Positions 17,297 to 24,929 of a stretch of 64,000 nucleotides of DNA are shown here, one piece after another. How positions within the stretch are numbered: the stretch's first letter is position 1; each line of letters starts with the position of its first letter. The DNA is from DASSKA01 sp963839365 (GTDB taxonomy: Bacteria > Actinomycetota > Actinomycetes > Propionibacteriales > Nocardioidaceae): NCBI GenBank assembly GCA_963839365.1, contig CAWIUT010000005.1, forward strand, positions 1 to 64,000, in the 5' to 3' direction. Below the pieces are notes generated by a model. The model had not been told where the DNA came from. It was given only the letters and a program-made list of their open reading frames with translations, and did no database searches. A program made the position numbers and the translations under genes.

Positions 17297-18280
17297 TCAG
17301 CGCTGACCAGTGCTCCGGGAGCCTCGGTCGAGGCACCAGTCCCACAGTCGTTGCCGCTCGGCCGGGGTGTCCGATCGGCGGGTGGACGCCAGCCTGTGGA
17401 CGGGTCGGGGGCGGCGATCGTGCCAGAACAGCCCCGTCGCCTGTACGGGAGCCCCGTCGTCGGCGGCGAGCCAGATGATCGTGTCGGCGCCTTCGGCGGG
17501 CGTGCGCAGCAGTGGGCCGACGATACGCCGGAATCTGGGCAGCGAACGCCTGACACCGGGGGTGTCCGCCCAGCCGGGGTGCATGGAGTGCACCGCGATG
17601 TGGTCAGAACGCAGCCGGTCCGCCCACAGCTCGGCCAGCGTCACCTGTGCCCGTTTCGCCCGCGCGTAGGCACGGGTGCCGTTGTAGTTGCCCGGGGCCA
17701 TCTCGAGGTGGTCGACCGACAGCGGCTCGGCGTACATCCCCCCGGACGACACCCACACGACCCGCGCGGCCGGCGCCGCCCGCAGCAGCGGCACCAGCAG
17801 GTCGGTGAACACGAACGGGCCGACCACCTGGCTCGCCACGGTCTGCTCGATTCCCTGTGGCGAGACGGTATAGGTTTCGTCGAGCGAGCCGGCGGCATGT
17901 ATCAGTGCGTCCACCCGAGCGTGCCGTTCGGCGATCTCGGCGCCGGCTCGGCGGACAGCGTCGAGGTCACCGGTGTCGGCGACCACGACCTCGACACCGC
18001 CCGATGCAGCCTGACGCAGACCGTCGCGCACAGCGCGCGCCCTACCCTCGTTGCGGGCGACGATGACCACCCCAGCGCCGTCGACAGCGAGCGCCTGTGC
18101 GGCGGCGAGCCCGAGCCCCGACGTAGCCCCGGTGACCACGACAAGCCGGCCGGTCAGGTCGTAACCATCCAGCGACGACCAATGGTCCAGCCGAGAGCGA
18201 GCCGCGCAACCGAGCCTGGTGTAGCTCGGGGCGACCGTAACCTCGAGCACCCGGTCGACGGCGTCGGCGAGCACGGTCAC
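17297..18280 (-). CDS. SDR family oxidoreductase (DHRS12-like)
   Basis: A 327-residue short-chain dehydrogenase with a ~45-residue N-terminal extension before TGATSGLGLA. Catalytic elements are SSGGMY (Ser) and YARAK (Tyr, Lys); HPGWADTPGVRRSLP is the C-terminal motif of the DHRS12-like group. The GTG start overlaps the stop of the SRPBCC gene (GTGA). In actinobacteria such SDRs often stand next to an SRPBCC gene, which supports a joint role in handling a hydrophobic substrate. Confidence 0.87.
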   Translation of the reverse strand: MTVLADAVDRVLEVTVAPSYTRLGCAARSRLDHWSSLDGYDLTGRLVVVTGATSGLGLAAAQALAVDGAGVVIVARNEGRARAVRDGLRQAASGGVEVVVADTGDLDAVRRAGAEIAERHARVDALIHAAGSLDETYTVSPQGIEQTVASQVVGPFVFTDLLVPLLRAAPAARVVWVSSGGMYAEPLSVDHLEMAPGNYNGTRAYARAKRAQVTLAELWADRLRSDHIAVHSMHPGWADTPGVRRSLPRFRRIVGPLLRTPAEGADTIIWLAADDGAPVQATGLFWHDRRPRPVHRLASTRRSDTPAERQRLWDWCLDRGSRSTGQR

Positions 18281-18717
18281 GGTGGCTCGCCGTCGAGCGC
18301 CCTCCGTAGCCCGGCCGCCGCCCGCTCACCGACCCGGCGGAACACCAGCGACAGCAGCGGGTTGCCTGCGGACAGCAGCCGCCGCAGGGCGAGACGCGCG
18401 TCATAAGTCACCAACGCCCCACCGTCGGCCGGCTCAACCTTGATCTCGTCGATCGACCGCAGCGTCGTGGTTCTCGCCACCAGCACCAGCCGGCGCGGCG
18501 CGTCCCACTCCTCGACCGCGTAGCGCAACACCAGTCGCCGCGGGCCGGCACGCACCACCACGTCGTACGACGCCCCCGGGCCCGGCCCGTCACCGGCCAC
18601 GACCGAGACCGACTCGACGCCCGGGTCCCACCGGGCGAAGTTGCGTACGTCCGCCATGAACCCGAACGTTCTGGCCGGTGACCAGTCCGTCCGCACCGAC
18701 GTCAAATAGCGCGGCAT
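18277..18717 (-). CDS. SRPBCC family (START-like) protein
   Basis: A 146-residue polyketide-cyclase/START-like protein that would form a helix-grip cavity for a hydrophobic ligand: PARTFGFMADVRNFARWDPG is the usual first helix and turn, followed by alternating strands (ASYDVVVRAG, RLVLRYAVEEW) and a C-terminal amphipathic helix. It is the first gene of the minus-strand run SRPBCC-SDR-acyltransferase-SDR, so its promoter should lie just above 18717. A ligand carrier or cyclase role is possible; no catalytic residues are diagnostic. Confidence 0.85.
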   Translation of the reverse strand: MPRYLTSVRTDWSPARTFGFMADVRNFARWDPGVESVSVVAGDGPGPGASYDVVVRAGPRRLVLRYAVEEWDAPRRLVLVARTTTLRSIDEIKVEPADGGALVTYDARLALRRLLSAGNPLLSLVFRRVGERAAAGLRRALDGEPP

Positions 18718-19129
18718 GTTGCCCGCGCCATCTCATGCCCACGCCCAGTCACGCCGCCCCCTCGCACCGTTCGCTCGGTTGTCCGAAGCCTTGGTCCAGT
18801 GTGGGCACCGAGATCCGCCTCGGCTATAGAGCCGAACGTCCCCAGAAGCTCCAGTCGCGTAGCGACCCCCAGACTCGGGTTCGCAACCCGGCGCCCCGGG
18901 AGACGGCGCGCGGGCGACCTCCGCACAACTCGCCAGTCTGTAGCCGATGCATGCCATCAGCCAGAGGCCGCCGCGACGGACACCACCACGCTCTCCCACC
19001 AAGGGCGCTCCACAGGCACTCGTGTCTCGGTGACCGGACACGACCGTCTTAGGCTACCGAGCGGGCTGTCGGGAGATGGTTTGTTCCCAAGACTTGGCGT
19101 GGAGCCGCCACGGGGCAAAACGACCCGCA
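18718..19129. other. Gene-free stretch upstream of SRPBCC operon
   Basis: No gene with family resemblance is visible on either strand. It should contain the promoter of the four-gene minus-strand operon, but no convincing -35/-10 pair was identified by eye. Confidence 0.5.
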
Positions 19130-19704
19130 TCATGGTGGGGGGCGGTCGTAGTGCTCGGTGGTGCGAGGGTCAGCATGGCGTAGCGAGTGCGGGCTGATAT
19201 GCCTGGGTATCCCGGCGGCTTTCGCGATCCGGCTCACCAGCCGGTAGTAGTCGTGGCGGTCGACCGGGCTTGCCCGAGACAGGGACCAGGACCGGCCGCC
19301 CTTCGATGCGTTCCCCACAGCAGGCCTCCAAGACGCGCAGGACCGTGACGGTCAGCGGCATGGTCGCCGGCTTGCCGCCCTTGCCGACCAGGTGCAGCAC
19401 CCGGTGCCCGCGGAGGATCTCCCGGTAGTCCTCGATCCGCACCGCGGCCGCCTCCGAGGCACGTAAGGCGTTGATGCCGAGCAGGTAGGCCAGCGCGGGT
19501 CGGCTGGGATGAGGCCGGCGATGTGGGCGAACCGGGAGAACCCGCGCGCCTCATGCATCATCGTACTGATCGAGGACGGCATCAGACCGCACTCGCCCAA
19601 ACTCGCGGACGAACAACTCCACGTGTGCCGCGCTGAATACCAACCAGCGGGTCGAGACCGTTCATCGCGTCAGGCTGGAACGGCAGCCGGATAGTGTTGG
19701 ACAT
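19130..19704 (-). pseudogene. Tyrosine recombinase/integrase remnant
   Basis: Pieces in at least three frames fit one tyrosine site-specific recombinase: an ATG at 19704 with NGLDPLVG, then AAHVELFVREFG, LMPSSISTMMHEARGFSRFA (core-binding domain), then RIEDYREILRGHRVLHLVGK and GKPATMPLTVTVLRVLEACC, VDRHDYYRLVSRIAKAAGI, HISPHSLRHA and DPRTTEHYDR. The HxLRH box and the Tyr nucleophile are both present, but about 20-25 residues between them are missing, apparently by a deletion that joined two RHA-coding stretches. Further deletions lie near 19460-19500 and 19260-19270. Inactive; it may once have moved this island. Confidence 0.75.
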
Positions 19705-19871
19705 GGCATCTCCCGGACGATCTGGCGAGCACGCCCCAGCGGTGGACCGCTGCACGAACGGTGAGGCACCTCGCCTGACGCTATGCCGCTGACAGTCGCG
19801 GCTGGCGGCTACCAGACGCAGGTCGCCCAGCACCCTCCATCGAAGATCACCCGCGCATCAAGCATGACCGG

Positions 19872-20432
19872 TCAATCGCTCGCACGCTCACGCAGGAGCT
19901 GCTCGCGGAGGATATCCGCGTGTCCGCAGTGCTGGGCGAGCTCGCGCAACACATGCAGGTAGACCCAGCGCAGCGGCAGCGAGCCGCGACGGTTCCCGTG
20001 CAGAAGATCGCTCAGCTCCAAGACTGCAACTGCCTGGCGCGATGCCTGGCACGCCTCGCGGTGAGCCTGACGGACGGTGTCGATGGTGTCGTCGTCGTGA
20101 AGATCGACGGACTCGTCGGGACCCGCTTGGATGCCCAACTCGTCTCGGGAACGACAGGTGACAGCCTCGTCGAACCACACCTTCTCGACGAAGGTCGCGT
20201 GCTTGACCAGGCCCAACAACGTGGTCTTCGAGGAGACCAGTGATCGGCGTGCCTGCTGCTCGGTCAGTCCGTGCAGGCAGGCGTTCAGCGCGGCGCGGTG
20301 CTGGTCGAGGAACGTCTCGAACTGGGCCTTGGCCGGCGCGTCGATGACGTCATCGGCCGCAGGTACTGAGGGATAGGGCACCCGCGGATCATCGCAGATC
20401 CCCACTCGAGGACAGGCAGCGCTCATTGGCAC
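19872..20432 (-). CDS. DinB/DUF664 family protein
   Basis: A four-helix-bundle DinB-like protein of up to 186 residues. Helix-1 to helix-2 sequence (QFETFLDQHRAALNACLHGL), LLGLVKHATFVEKVWFDEAV (with the first metal-ligand His) and the C-terminal SLPLRWVYLHVLRELAQHCG followed by HADILRE (the further His ligands) are characteristic of DUF664. The first GTG (20432) gives an odd Cys-containing tail; a GTG at 20381 (VPYPSVPAADD) is an equally good start. A second member of this family occurs at 47989-48516. A thiol-dependent transferase role is possible by family. Confidence 0.85.
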   Translation of the reverse strand: MPMSAACPRVGICDDPRVPYPSVPAADDVIDAPAKAQFETFLDQHRAALNACLHGLTEQQARRSLVSSKTTLLGLVKHATFVEKVWFDEAVTCRSRDELGIQAGPDESVDLHDDDTIDTVRQAHREACQASRQAVAVLELSDLLHGNRRGSLPLRWVYLHVLRELAQHCGHADILREQLLRERASD

Positions 20433-20605
20433 GAGCCCGGGATGACCGGCATTGTGTTGAAGCTGACGACGACCTCAATTCGAAATGAGCGGTAAATCCG
20501 GCTGCCATGTCGAACTGCCTGGGACCAAGGGACTCCCGATTGCCTGCGACCGCCTCTTGCAGCGCCCAGCATGGCCGGGAGACGGTGTAGTGGAGGTGGG
20601 GGGCG

Positions 20606-20959
20606 ATGACCGTTCAGCAAGTTCCGTCCACGGGCCACGACCGCGACGTGCGTCGCGCCTGGTGGTCCTGCGCGTTGTTCGCTCCGTCTCTGGTCGCGGC
20701 GTTCATCACTGGTGAGGGACTGCTCGCCGCGATGGGACACGGCGGTGACCAATCCCCTCCGGCTGGGGTAGCGCTGATGGCTGGGCTTCCAGCGATTCTT
20801 GTGTTCGCATTGCCGACTCTGCTCGTGTGGTATTTCGGGCATCATGCCGAACGGCATGGGCACCCCGAGGGCCGGACCCCAGTCATTGTGGCCGTCGTCA
20901 TCGCGGGTGGATTCCTTGCCATGAACCTGTTCCAACTCGTGGTCAGACTGATTGCCTGA
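20606..20959 (+). CDS. Small membrane protein
   Basis: A 117-residue protein with three hydrophobic segments: about 20-42 (WWSCALFAPSLVAAFITGEG), 50-73 (GVALMAGLPAILVFALPTLL) and 90-115 (VIVAVVIAGGFLAMNLFQLV). A His-rich loop (GHHAERHGH) lies between spans two and three. GTGGAGGTGGGGGGCG just before the ATG provides a ribosome site. No family recognised. The His cluster may bind metal, but a chance loop is equally possible. Confidence 0.7.
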   Translation: MTVQQVPSTGHDRDVRRAWWSCALFAPSLVAAFITGEGLLAAMGHGGDQSPPAGVALMAGLPAILVFALPTLLVWYFGHHAERHGHPEGRTPVIVAVVIAGGFLAMNLFQLVVRLIA

Positions 20960-20984
20960 GCCGACCGTTCATCGGCTACTTGTT

Positions 20985-21350
20985 TCATTGCCTTAGGACC
21001 GCGGCCCGGCCAGGCGTCGGTCCAGGCGCCCGGGCTGTCGCTCGCAACTCGGGCTCCGGGCGGCCGTTGATGGCCGCGGTGGGTCCGTTGGAGGTGCCGG
21101 GGTGGTCGAAGTCGGCCAGGACATCGGCGGCGCGCTTGGTCAGGGTCCGTCCGAGGCTGATGGCCTTTTGCAGGGCAGGGGGTACGCCGTTGCTGAGCGA
21201 CTCGATCAGCTGGCTCCTAAGCCCGCGGCCCAAGCCCTGGTCCGGTTCGCGGTAGGCGACGACCATCCGTTGGTAGATGCCCCAGATGGACTCGACCTCG
21301 ACGGGCTGGTCGGTGGCGAAGAGTGCCTAGACGCCGCTCCTGCTTGTCGG
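20985..21350 (-). pseudogene. ISL3-family transposase, C-terminal remnant
   Basis: The minus strand reads MVVAYREPDQGLGRGLRSQL, NGVPPALQKAISLGRTLTKR, AADVLADFDHPGTSNGPTAA and INGRPEPELRATAR. FDxPGTSNGPTEAINGRLE is the typical ISL3 C-terminal core carrying the last catalytic Glu; here it reads NGPTAAINGRPE, so the Glu is changed, and the frame is lost right after. N-terminal sequence continues weakly to about 21350 (PVEVESIWGIYQ). A dead fragment, another sign of repeated insertion in this region. Confidence 0.75.
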
Positions 21351-21702
21351 GTCTATCTCGCCTGGCAACAGGTTCAGCCACGGCCGAGCGCCGCGCCGGC
21401 GCGGTTCGGTCAATGACTCCCAGACGATGAAGGGCGGCGCCGGAGGCTTGCGGGCCTTCGATCCGATCTCGATCACACCAGCAGGGTAGGAGCGCGGTCG
21501 GGCAACGTCTCGACATCGGCGGTCTCGCGCTTCCCGCTCCGCGGCACATGCCTGTGATCCGAACGCAGGACTCTGACGATCCCGCTTTCGCTGTCAGCGG
21601 CAAGAGCGAGCGGGAAGTCCCTCCGGCACGCGGTAGTTCAAGCGCGTACGGTCGCGGCAGCGATGGGAAAGTTGCCGTAAGCGAGTACTCGTACAATCCA
21701 GC
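21351..21702. other. Gene-free stretch upstream of GNAT gene
   Basis: No supportable gene. It follows the ISL3 remnant and probably includes decayed element sequence and the promoter of the acetyltransferase gene; no clear promoter was found. Confidence 0.5.
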
Positions 21703-22398
21703 ATGCTCACCCTGGAGGAAGTCTTCCCCCCGTTCGCGCTGCGGATCTCCTGCGGGCTCTTGGAGCTGAGGGTCCTGCGCGACGACGATCTCCCCGAACT
21801 CGTCGAGCTCGTCCGCTGCGGCATCCAGGATCCCGACCTGCCAATGCCCTTCCTCCACGCCTGGCACGAGCAGGCCTTCGCGCCCGGATCTCCAGACGGG
21901 TTCCCGACGACCTCACTGGGGTGGTGGTGGACACAGAAGGCGACCTTCGCGCCCGAGGAGTGGCACCTCGCCCTGGTGGTCCGTCGCCATGGAGCCCTCG
22001 TCGGTATGCAGGACCTGCATGCCAAGGACTTCGCGCAGACGCGTCATGTCATGACGGGCTCGTGGCTGGGCAGAGCCCACCACGGGATGGGGACCGGCAC
22101 GCTGATGCGACAACTCGCTGTCGGGTTCGCGTTCGACGAGCTCGGCGCGGGCCAGTGCGAGTCCGGCTACATCGTGGGCAACCACGCTTCGGCAGCGGTC
22201 AGTCGCAAGGTGGGGTACGTCGACAACGGCCGGTGCCGGATCGTGCAGCACACGCGGCAAGGCAAGGTCGGAGTGGACGAGCAGCGCGTAATCGTGACGC
22301 CCGCTACCTTCGTTCGCCCCAAAGATCAGGTCTCAGTCGAAGGTGCCGGGGTCGTGCGCCGCTTCTTGGGGATCGACCGCACACCCGCTGACTCCTAA
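21703..22398 (+). CDS. GNAT family N-acetyltransferase
   Basis: A 231-residue acetyltransferase of the ribosomal-protein N-acetyltransferase (RimJ/RimL) type: LELRVLRDDDLPELVELV at the N-terminus, HLALVVRRHGALVGMQDLHA, the acetyl-CoA-binding region TGSWLGRAHHGMGTGTLMRQ with the R/QxxGxG/A-like turn, and NHASAAVSRKVGYVDNG at the end of the fold. The C-terminal ~40 residues extend beyond the domain. Acetyl-CoA-dependent N-acetylation is likely; the acceptor is unknown. No visible ribosome site before the ATG. Confidence 0.87.
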   Translation: MLTLEEVFPPFALRISCGLLELRVLRDDDLPELVELVRCGIQDPDLPMPFLHAWHEQAFAPGSPDGFPTTSLGWWWTQKATFAPEEWHLALVVRRHGALVGMQDLHAKDFAQTRHVMTGSWLGRAHHGMGTGTLMRQLAVGFAFDELGAGQCESGYIVGNHASAAVSRKVGYVDNGRCRIVQHTRQGKVGVDEQRVIVTPATFVRPKDQVSVEGAGVVRRFLGIDRTPADS

Positions 22399-22798
22399 CG
22401 ACACTGCCCCGCCCGCCCGGAGGGCTTCAGCGTCCGGTCATCGGCAGTCCAAGGGCCTTTGCCGTAGATCCTGTCAGCCAGACTTCTTGGGCCCTGACCC
22501 GTTCACGCCCGTCAGGACTCGTCTTCAGGCGCCGTCCTGGCCGCCACGGACCACGTCGAGCGCTGGCTGCGCTCGCACCGGGCGAAGCGTTCCCACGTCT
22601 GGTGCTCGGGAGTTCGTTGCCTGATACTCGCACGGTGAATGCCCGATTCAACAGCTCACGAGGTTCGTCGCCCCCGCCGTATGCCCCACCGGGACCGAGG
22701 GCCGCAACCGTCGGTGTGTCGCTTGCGACGCCCCATCGGACAGGACTGACGCGGGAGGCAACATCGAGGCGGCCTGGGGCCGGCTGGAGGACTCACCC
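22399..22798. other. Gene-free stretch with att-like repeat
   Basis: No gene is supported. It contains a 12-base copy of the tRNA-Pro 3' region at 22468-22479 and may hold the edge of the accessory zone. The end of the stretch holds GGAGGA, the ribosome site of the hydrolase gene. Confidence 0.5.
22468..22483 (+). repeat. Candidate att site: copy of tRNA-Pro 3' sequence
   Basis: The twelve bases atcctgtcagcc are identical to 8183-8194 inside tRNA-Pro, and three of the next four bases (agac versus cgac) also match. The pair brackets the transposon-rich zone (about 14.3 kb). It fits the remnant of a direct repeat left by tRNA-targeted integration, but the match is short. Confidence 0.4.
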
Positions 22799-23800
22799 AT
22801 GACTGCATCGCGACCTGCTCCGCCCCAGGGATCCGAGAGATCTTTGACCCGCCGGAAGACCCCATCTGCCGGAGAGCGCGAGCCGCGCGTGGCGACGGCC
22901 GTCCTGCACGGCCATCGAGTGAGCTACCGCACCGCGGGTGAGGGGCCAGTCATCCTGCTCATTCACGGGATCACCGGCGACTCCCGCCAGTGGAACGAGA
23001 TCATCCCTCAGCTGGCCGATCGCTACACGGTTCTCGCGCCCGACCTGCTGGGCCATGGTCAGTCCGACAAGCCGCGCGGCGACTACTCCCTGGGCGCCTA
23101 CGCGGTCAGCCTCCGCGACTTGCTGATCGTGCTCGGCCATCGGAGGGCGACGGTCGTGGGCCATTCGCTGGGCGGTGGCATCGCCATGCAGTTCTCCTAC
23201 GAGTACCCCGTGTTCTGCGAGCGACTCGTGCTCGTCGACACCGGCGGGCTGGGCCGAGAGGTCCATCGGCTACTGCGGGCCGCAGCGCTGCCTGGCGCGG
23301 AGCTGGTGCTGCCGCTTGTCGCCCACTCGCGTGTGCATCGCGTGGGTGAGGCGATCGGGCAGGCGCTCGGCCGTCTGGGACTGGAGCTCGGCCATGACAT
23401 GGCCGAGATGGCCCGCGGCTACGCCTCCCTGAGCGACGCCGAGGCGCGGCGGGCGTTCCTGCACACCGTGCGTGCGGTCATCGACCTCGGCGGGCAGCGG
23501 GTAGCCGCGACCGACCGGCTCTACCTTGCGCAGATGATCCCCACGCTGATCCTCTGGGGCCGCAGGGATCCGATGATCCCCGTCGAGCATGCCGCGGTCG
23601 CCCATCAGCGCATCCCGGACAGCCGCCTGGAGATCTTCGACAACGCCGGGCACTTCCCTCACCTCGATGAGCCCGTGCGCTTCGCCCGCCTGCTCATGGA
23701 CTTCGTCAAGAACACCGACCCGGCCGAGCTCGACTTCTCCGACGAGGAGCTTGGGCTGATGCGGGAGCGCATGCTCGCCCGAGCGAAGCAGCCTCGCTGA
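22799..23800 (+). CDS. Alpha/beta-fold hydrolase
   Basis: A 333-residue alpha/beta hydrolase. The oxyanion-hole motif HGITG follows strand 3, the nucleophile elbow GHSLGGG lies near residue 122, the acid is in WGRRDPMIP, and the catalytic His in NAGHFPHLDEP. The first ~30 residues are basic and probably unstructured. GGAGGA lies eight bases before the ATG. The sequence resembles ester/epoxide-type hydrolases closely related to haloalkane dehalogenase-like folds, but the substrate cannot be told. It begins the chromosomal part after the accessory zone. Confidence 0.88.
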   Translation: MTASRPAPPQGSERSLTRRKTPSAGEREPRVATAVLHGHRVSYRTAGEGPVILLIHGITGDSRQWNEIIPQLADRYTVLAPDLLGHGQSDKPRGDYSLGAYAVSLRDLLIVLGHRRATVVGHSLGGGIAMQFSYEYPVFCERLVLVDTGGLGREVHRLLRAAALPGAELVLPLVAHSRVHRVGEAIGQALGRLGLELGHDMAEMARGYASLSDAEARRAFLHTVRAVIDLGGQRVAATDRLYLAQMIPTLILWGRRDPMIPVEHAAVAHQRIPDSRLEIFDNAGHFPHLDEPVRFARLLMDFVKNTDPAELDFSDEELGLMRERMLARAKQPR

Positions 23801-23896
23801 CCTGGGGCAGGCGCAGAGGAGGTGCCGGGTCTCCCGTGACCGTCATGGAGACCCGCGGGACGGTGGAGGCTCCCCTCACCGGCGTACTGTTCGAAC

Positions 23897-24199
23897 GTGA
23901 CCCCCGAAGAGGTCGGCGCGTTCGTGGAGTCTCTGCCGCAGGTGAAGCGCAAGGGGAGTGCGGAGCATCCTGCGTGGTACGTCCACGACCGCCTGGTCGC
24001 CCGTGTTCTCGACCCAGCCACACTGCTCGTTCGGGTACCGCTCGGCCAACGCGATTCCCTTCTCGACACCTACCCGACCAGCTTCGGTGTGCCTCCGCGG
24101 TTCGAGGCTCACCACAAAGTCGAGGCGTATCTCGATCGGGCCGACCCGGCGGCCATACGCACGGCCATCGAGCTTGCCTGGGAGATGCAGCGACAGTAG
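23897..24199 (+). CDS. MmcQ/YjbR family DNA-binding-fold protein
   Basis: A 100-residue protein of the MmcQ/YjbR family: an N-terminal helix (TPEEVGAFVESLPQV), KGSAEHPAWYVHDRLVARVL, LLVRVPLGQRDSLLDTYP and a C-terminal helix with YLDRADPAAIRTAIELAWEM. The fold resembles a double-wing DNA-binding domain, but no function is established. It starts at a GTG with no strong ribosome site. It stands alone between the hydrolase and the csoR promoter. Confidence 0.8.
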   Translation: MTPEEVGAFVESLPQVKRKGSAEHPAWYVHDRLVARVLDPATLLVRVPLGQRDSLLDTYPTSFGVPPRFEAHHKVEAYLDRADPAAIRTAIELAWEMQRQ

Positions 24200-24325
24200 G
24201 GCAGGCGAGAGGAACCAGCCTGGTTGCGTCCGAAACGACGCTTGTGGTCGTCATGCCCGTGATCCGCGCGCTTCCTGACGGCGCATGGGATTGCCCTCCA
24301 GGGGTATGGTTGGTCGGACGACCAG

Positions 24326-24342
24326 GTACCCCATGGGGGTAC
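24326..24342. promoter_or_regulatory. CsoR-type operator upstream of csoR
   Basis: The near-palindrome gtaccccatgggggtac lies 16 bases before the csoR start. Its core TACCC-N5-GGGTA matches the GC-rich copper-sensor operator type and shares 13 of 15 core positions with a site at 24691-24705 before the permease unit. Autoregulation of csoR is the obvious reading. Confidence 0.8.
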
Positions 24343-24357
24343 AGGGGAAGGGGTCTG

Positions 24358-24651
24358 ATGGCGAAGGTCAAGCCGGGTTACGTCACCGAGAAGCAGGCGC
24401 TGCTCAACCGACTGCGCAGGGTCGAGGGCCAGGTCCGCGGTCTGCAGCGAATGGTCGAAGAGGAGACCTACTGCATTGACGTGCTCACGCAGGTCTCGGC
24501 GGCCACCAAGGCCCTGGAGACCGTTGCGCTGAGCCTGTTGGACGAGCATCTGCGACATTGCGTCACCGACGCTGCCCGGGCCGGTGGCGAGGAGGCCGAT
24601 GTGAAGATCACCGAGGCTTCCCAGGCCATCGCGCGGCTGGTTCGGTCCTGA
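24358..24651 (+). CDS. csoR: CsoR family metal-sensing repressor
   Basis: A 97-residue all-helical repressor (DUF156/CsoR-RcnR family). KQALLNRLRRVEGQVRGLQR is the conserved DNA-contact helix. Metal ligands are visible as Cys in EETYCIDVL and as His and Cys in LDEHLRHCV, the Cys-His-Cys pattern of Cu(I) sensors. The ATG follows GGGGAAGGGG. One operator-like palindrome lies in front of it and a second in front of the downstream permease, so the protein probably represses both and releases on metal binding. Cu(I) is likely by ligand set; Ni/Co sensors of the family use other ligands, and persulfide sensors lack the His. Confidence 0.9.
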   Translation: MAKVKPGYVTEKQALLNRLRRVEGQVRGLQRMVEEETYCIDVLTQVSAATKALETVALSLLDEHLRHCVTDAARAGGEEADVKITEASQAIARLVRS

Positions 24652-24682
24652 CAGCGCACCGCTGGGCTCTGGCCCGAGCCTG

Positions 24683-24709
24683 TTGACTTATACCCTATAG
24701 GGGTATCCT
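24683..24709 (+). promoter_or_regulatory. Promoter with embedded CsoR operator for permease unit
   Basis: A -35-like TTGACT at 24683-24688 is followed by the operator ataccctataggggtat at 24690-24706 and a -10-like TATCCT at 24704-24709. The operator fills the spacer, so bound CsoR would block RNA polymerase. It is nearly identical in its core to the site before csoR. Confidence 0.75.
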
Positions 24710-24833
24710 GGCCAAAACGGCAGAGAATTCGAGGCACTGAAGGGTGGTGAGGGTGGTGGTTCGCCGGGATCCGCCTCGGTGCGAGCAACCCTCCGACGGG
24801 GTGCCGACCTGTAGCACGGGGCCGCTGGGCCGG

Positions 24834-24929
24834 ATGGGGTTCGTGGCGCGCGAGGTGGCCGATCTCTGGAGAGAGCTGCGCAACAGTGTCGACGCTGGTC
24901 GAGGTCGGCGAAGGAAGGGGCAGAGCTGA
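24834..24929 (+). CDS. Possible small protein coupled to permease
   Basis: A 31-residue open frame (MGFVAREVADLWRELRNSVD then a basic tail) ends in TGATG, overlapping the permease ATG. A GTG at 24744 in the same frame would give 61 residues. The predicted helix is amphipathic, without a signal or membrane segment. It may be a real small protein or only a leader that couples translation to the permease. Family unknown; no good ribosome site is evident. Confidence 0.35.
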   Translation: MGFVAREVADLWRELRNSVDAGRGRRRKGQS

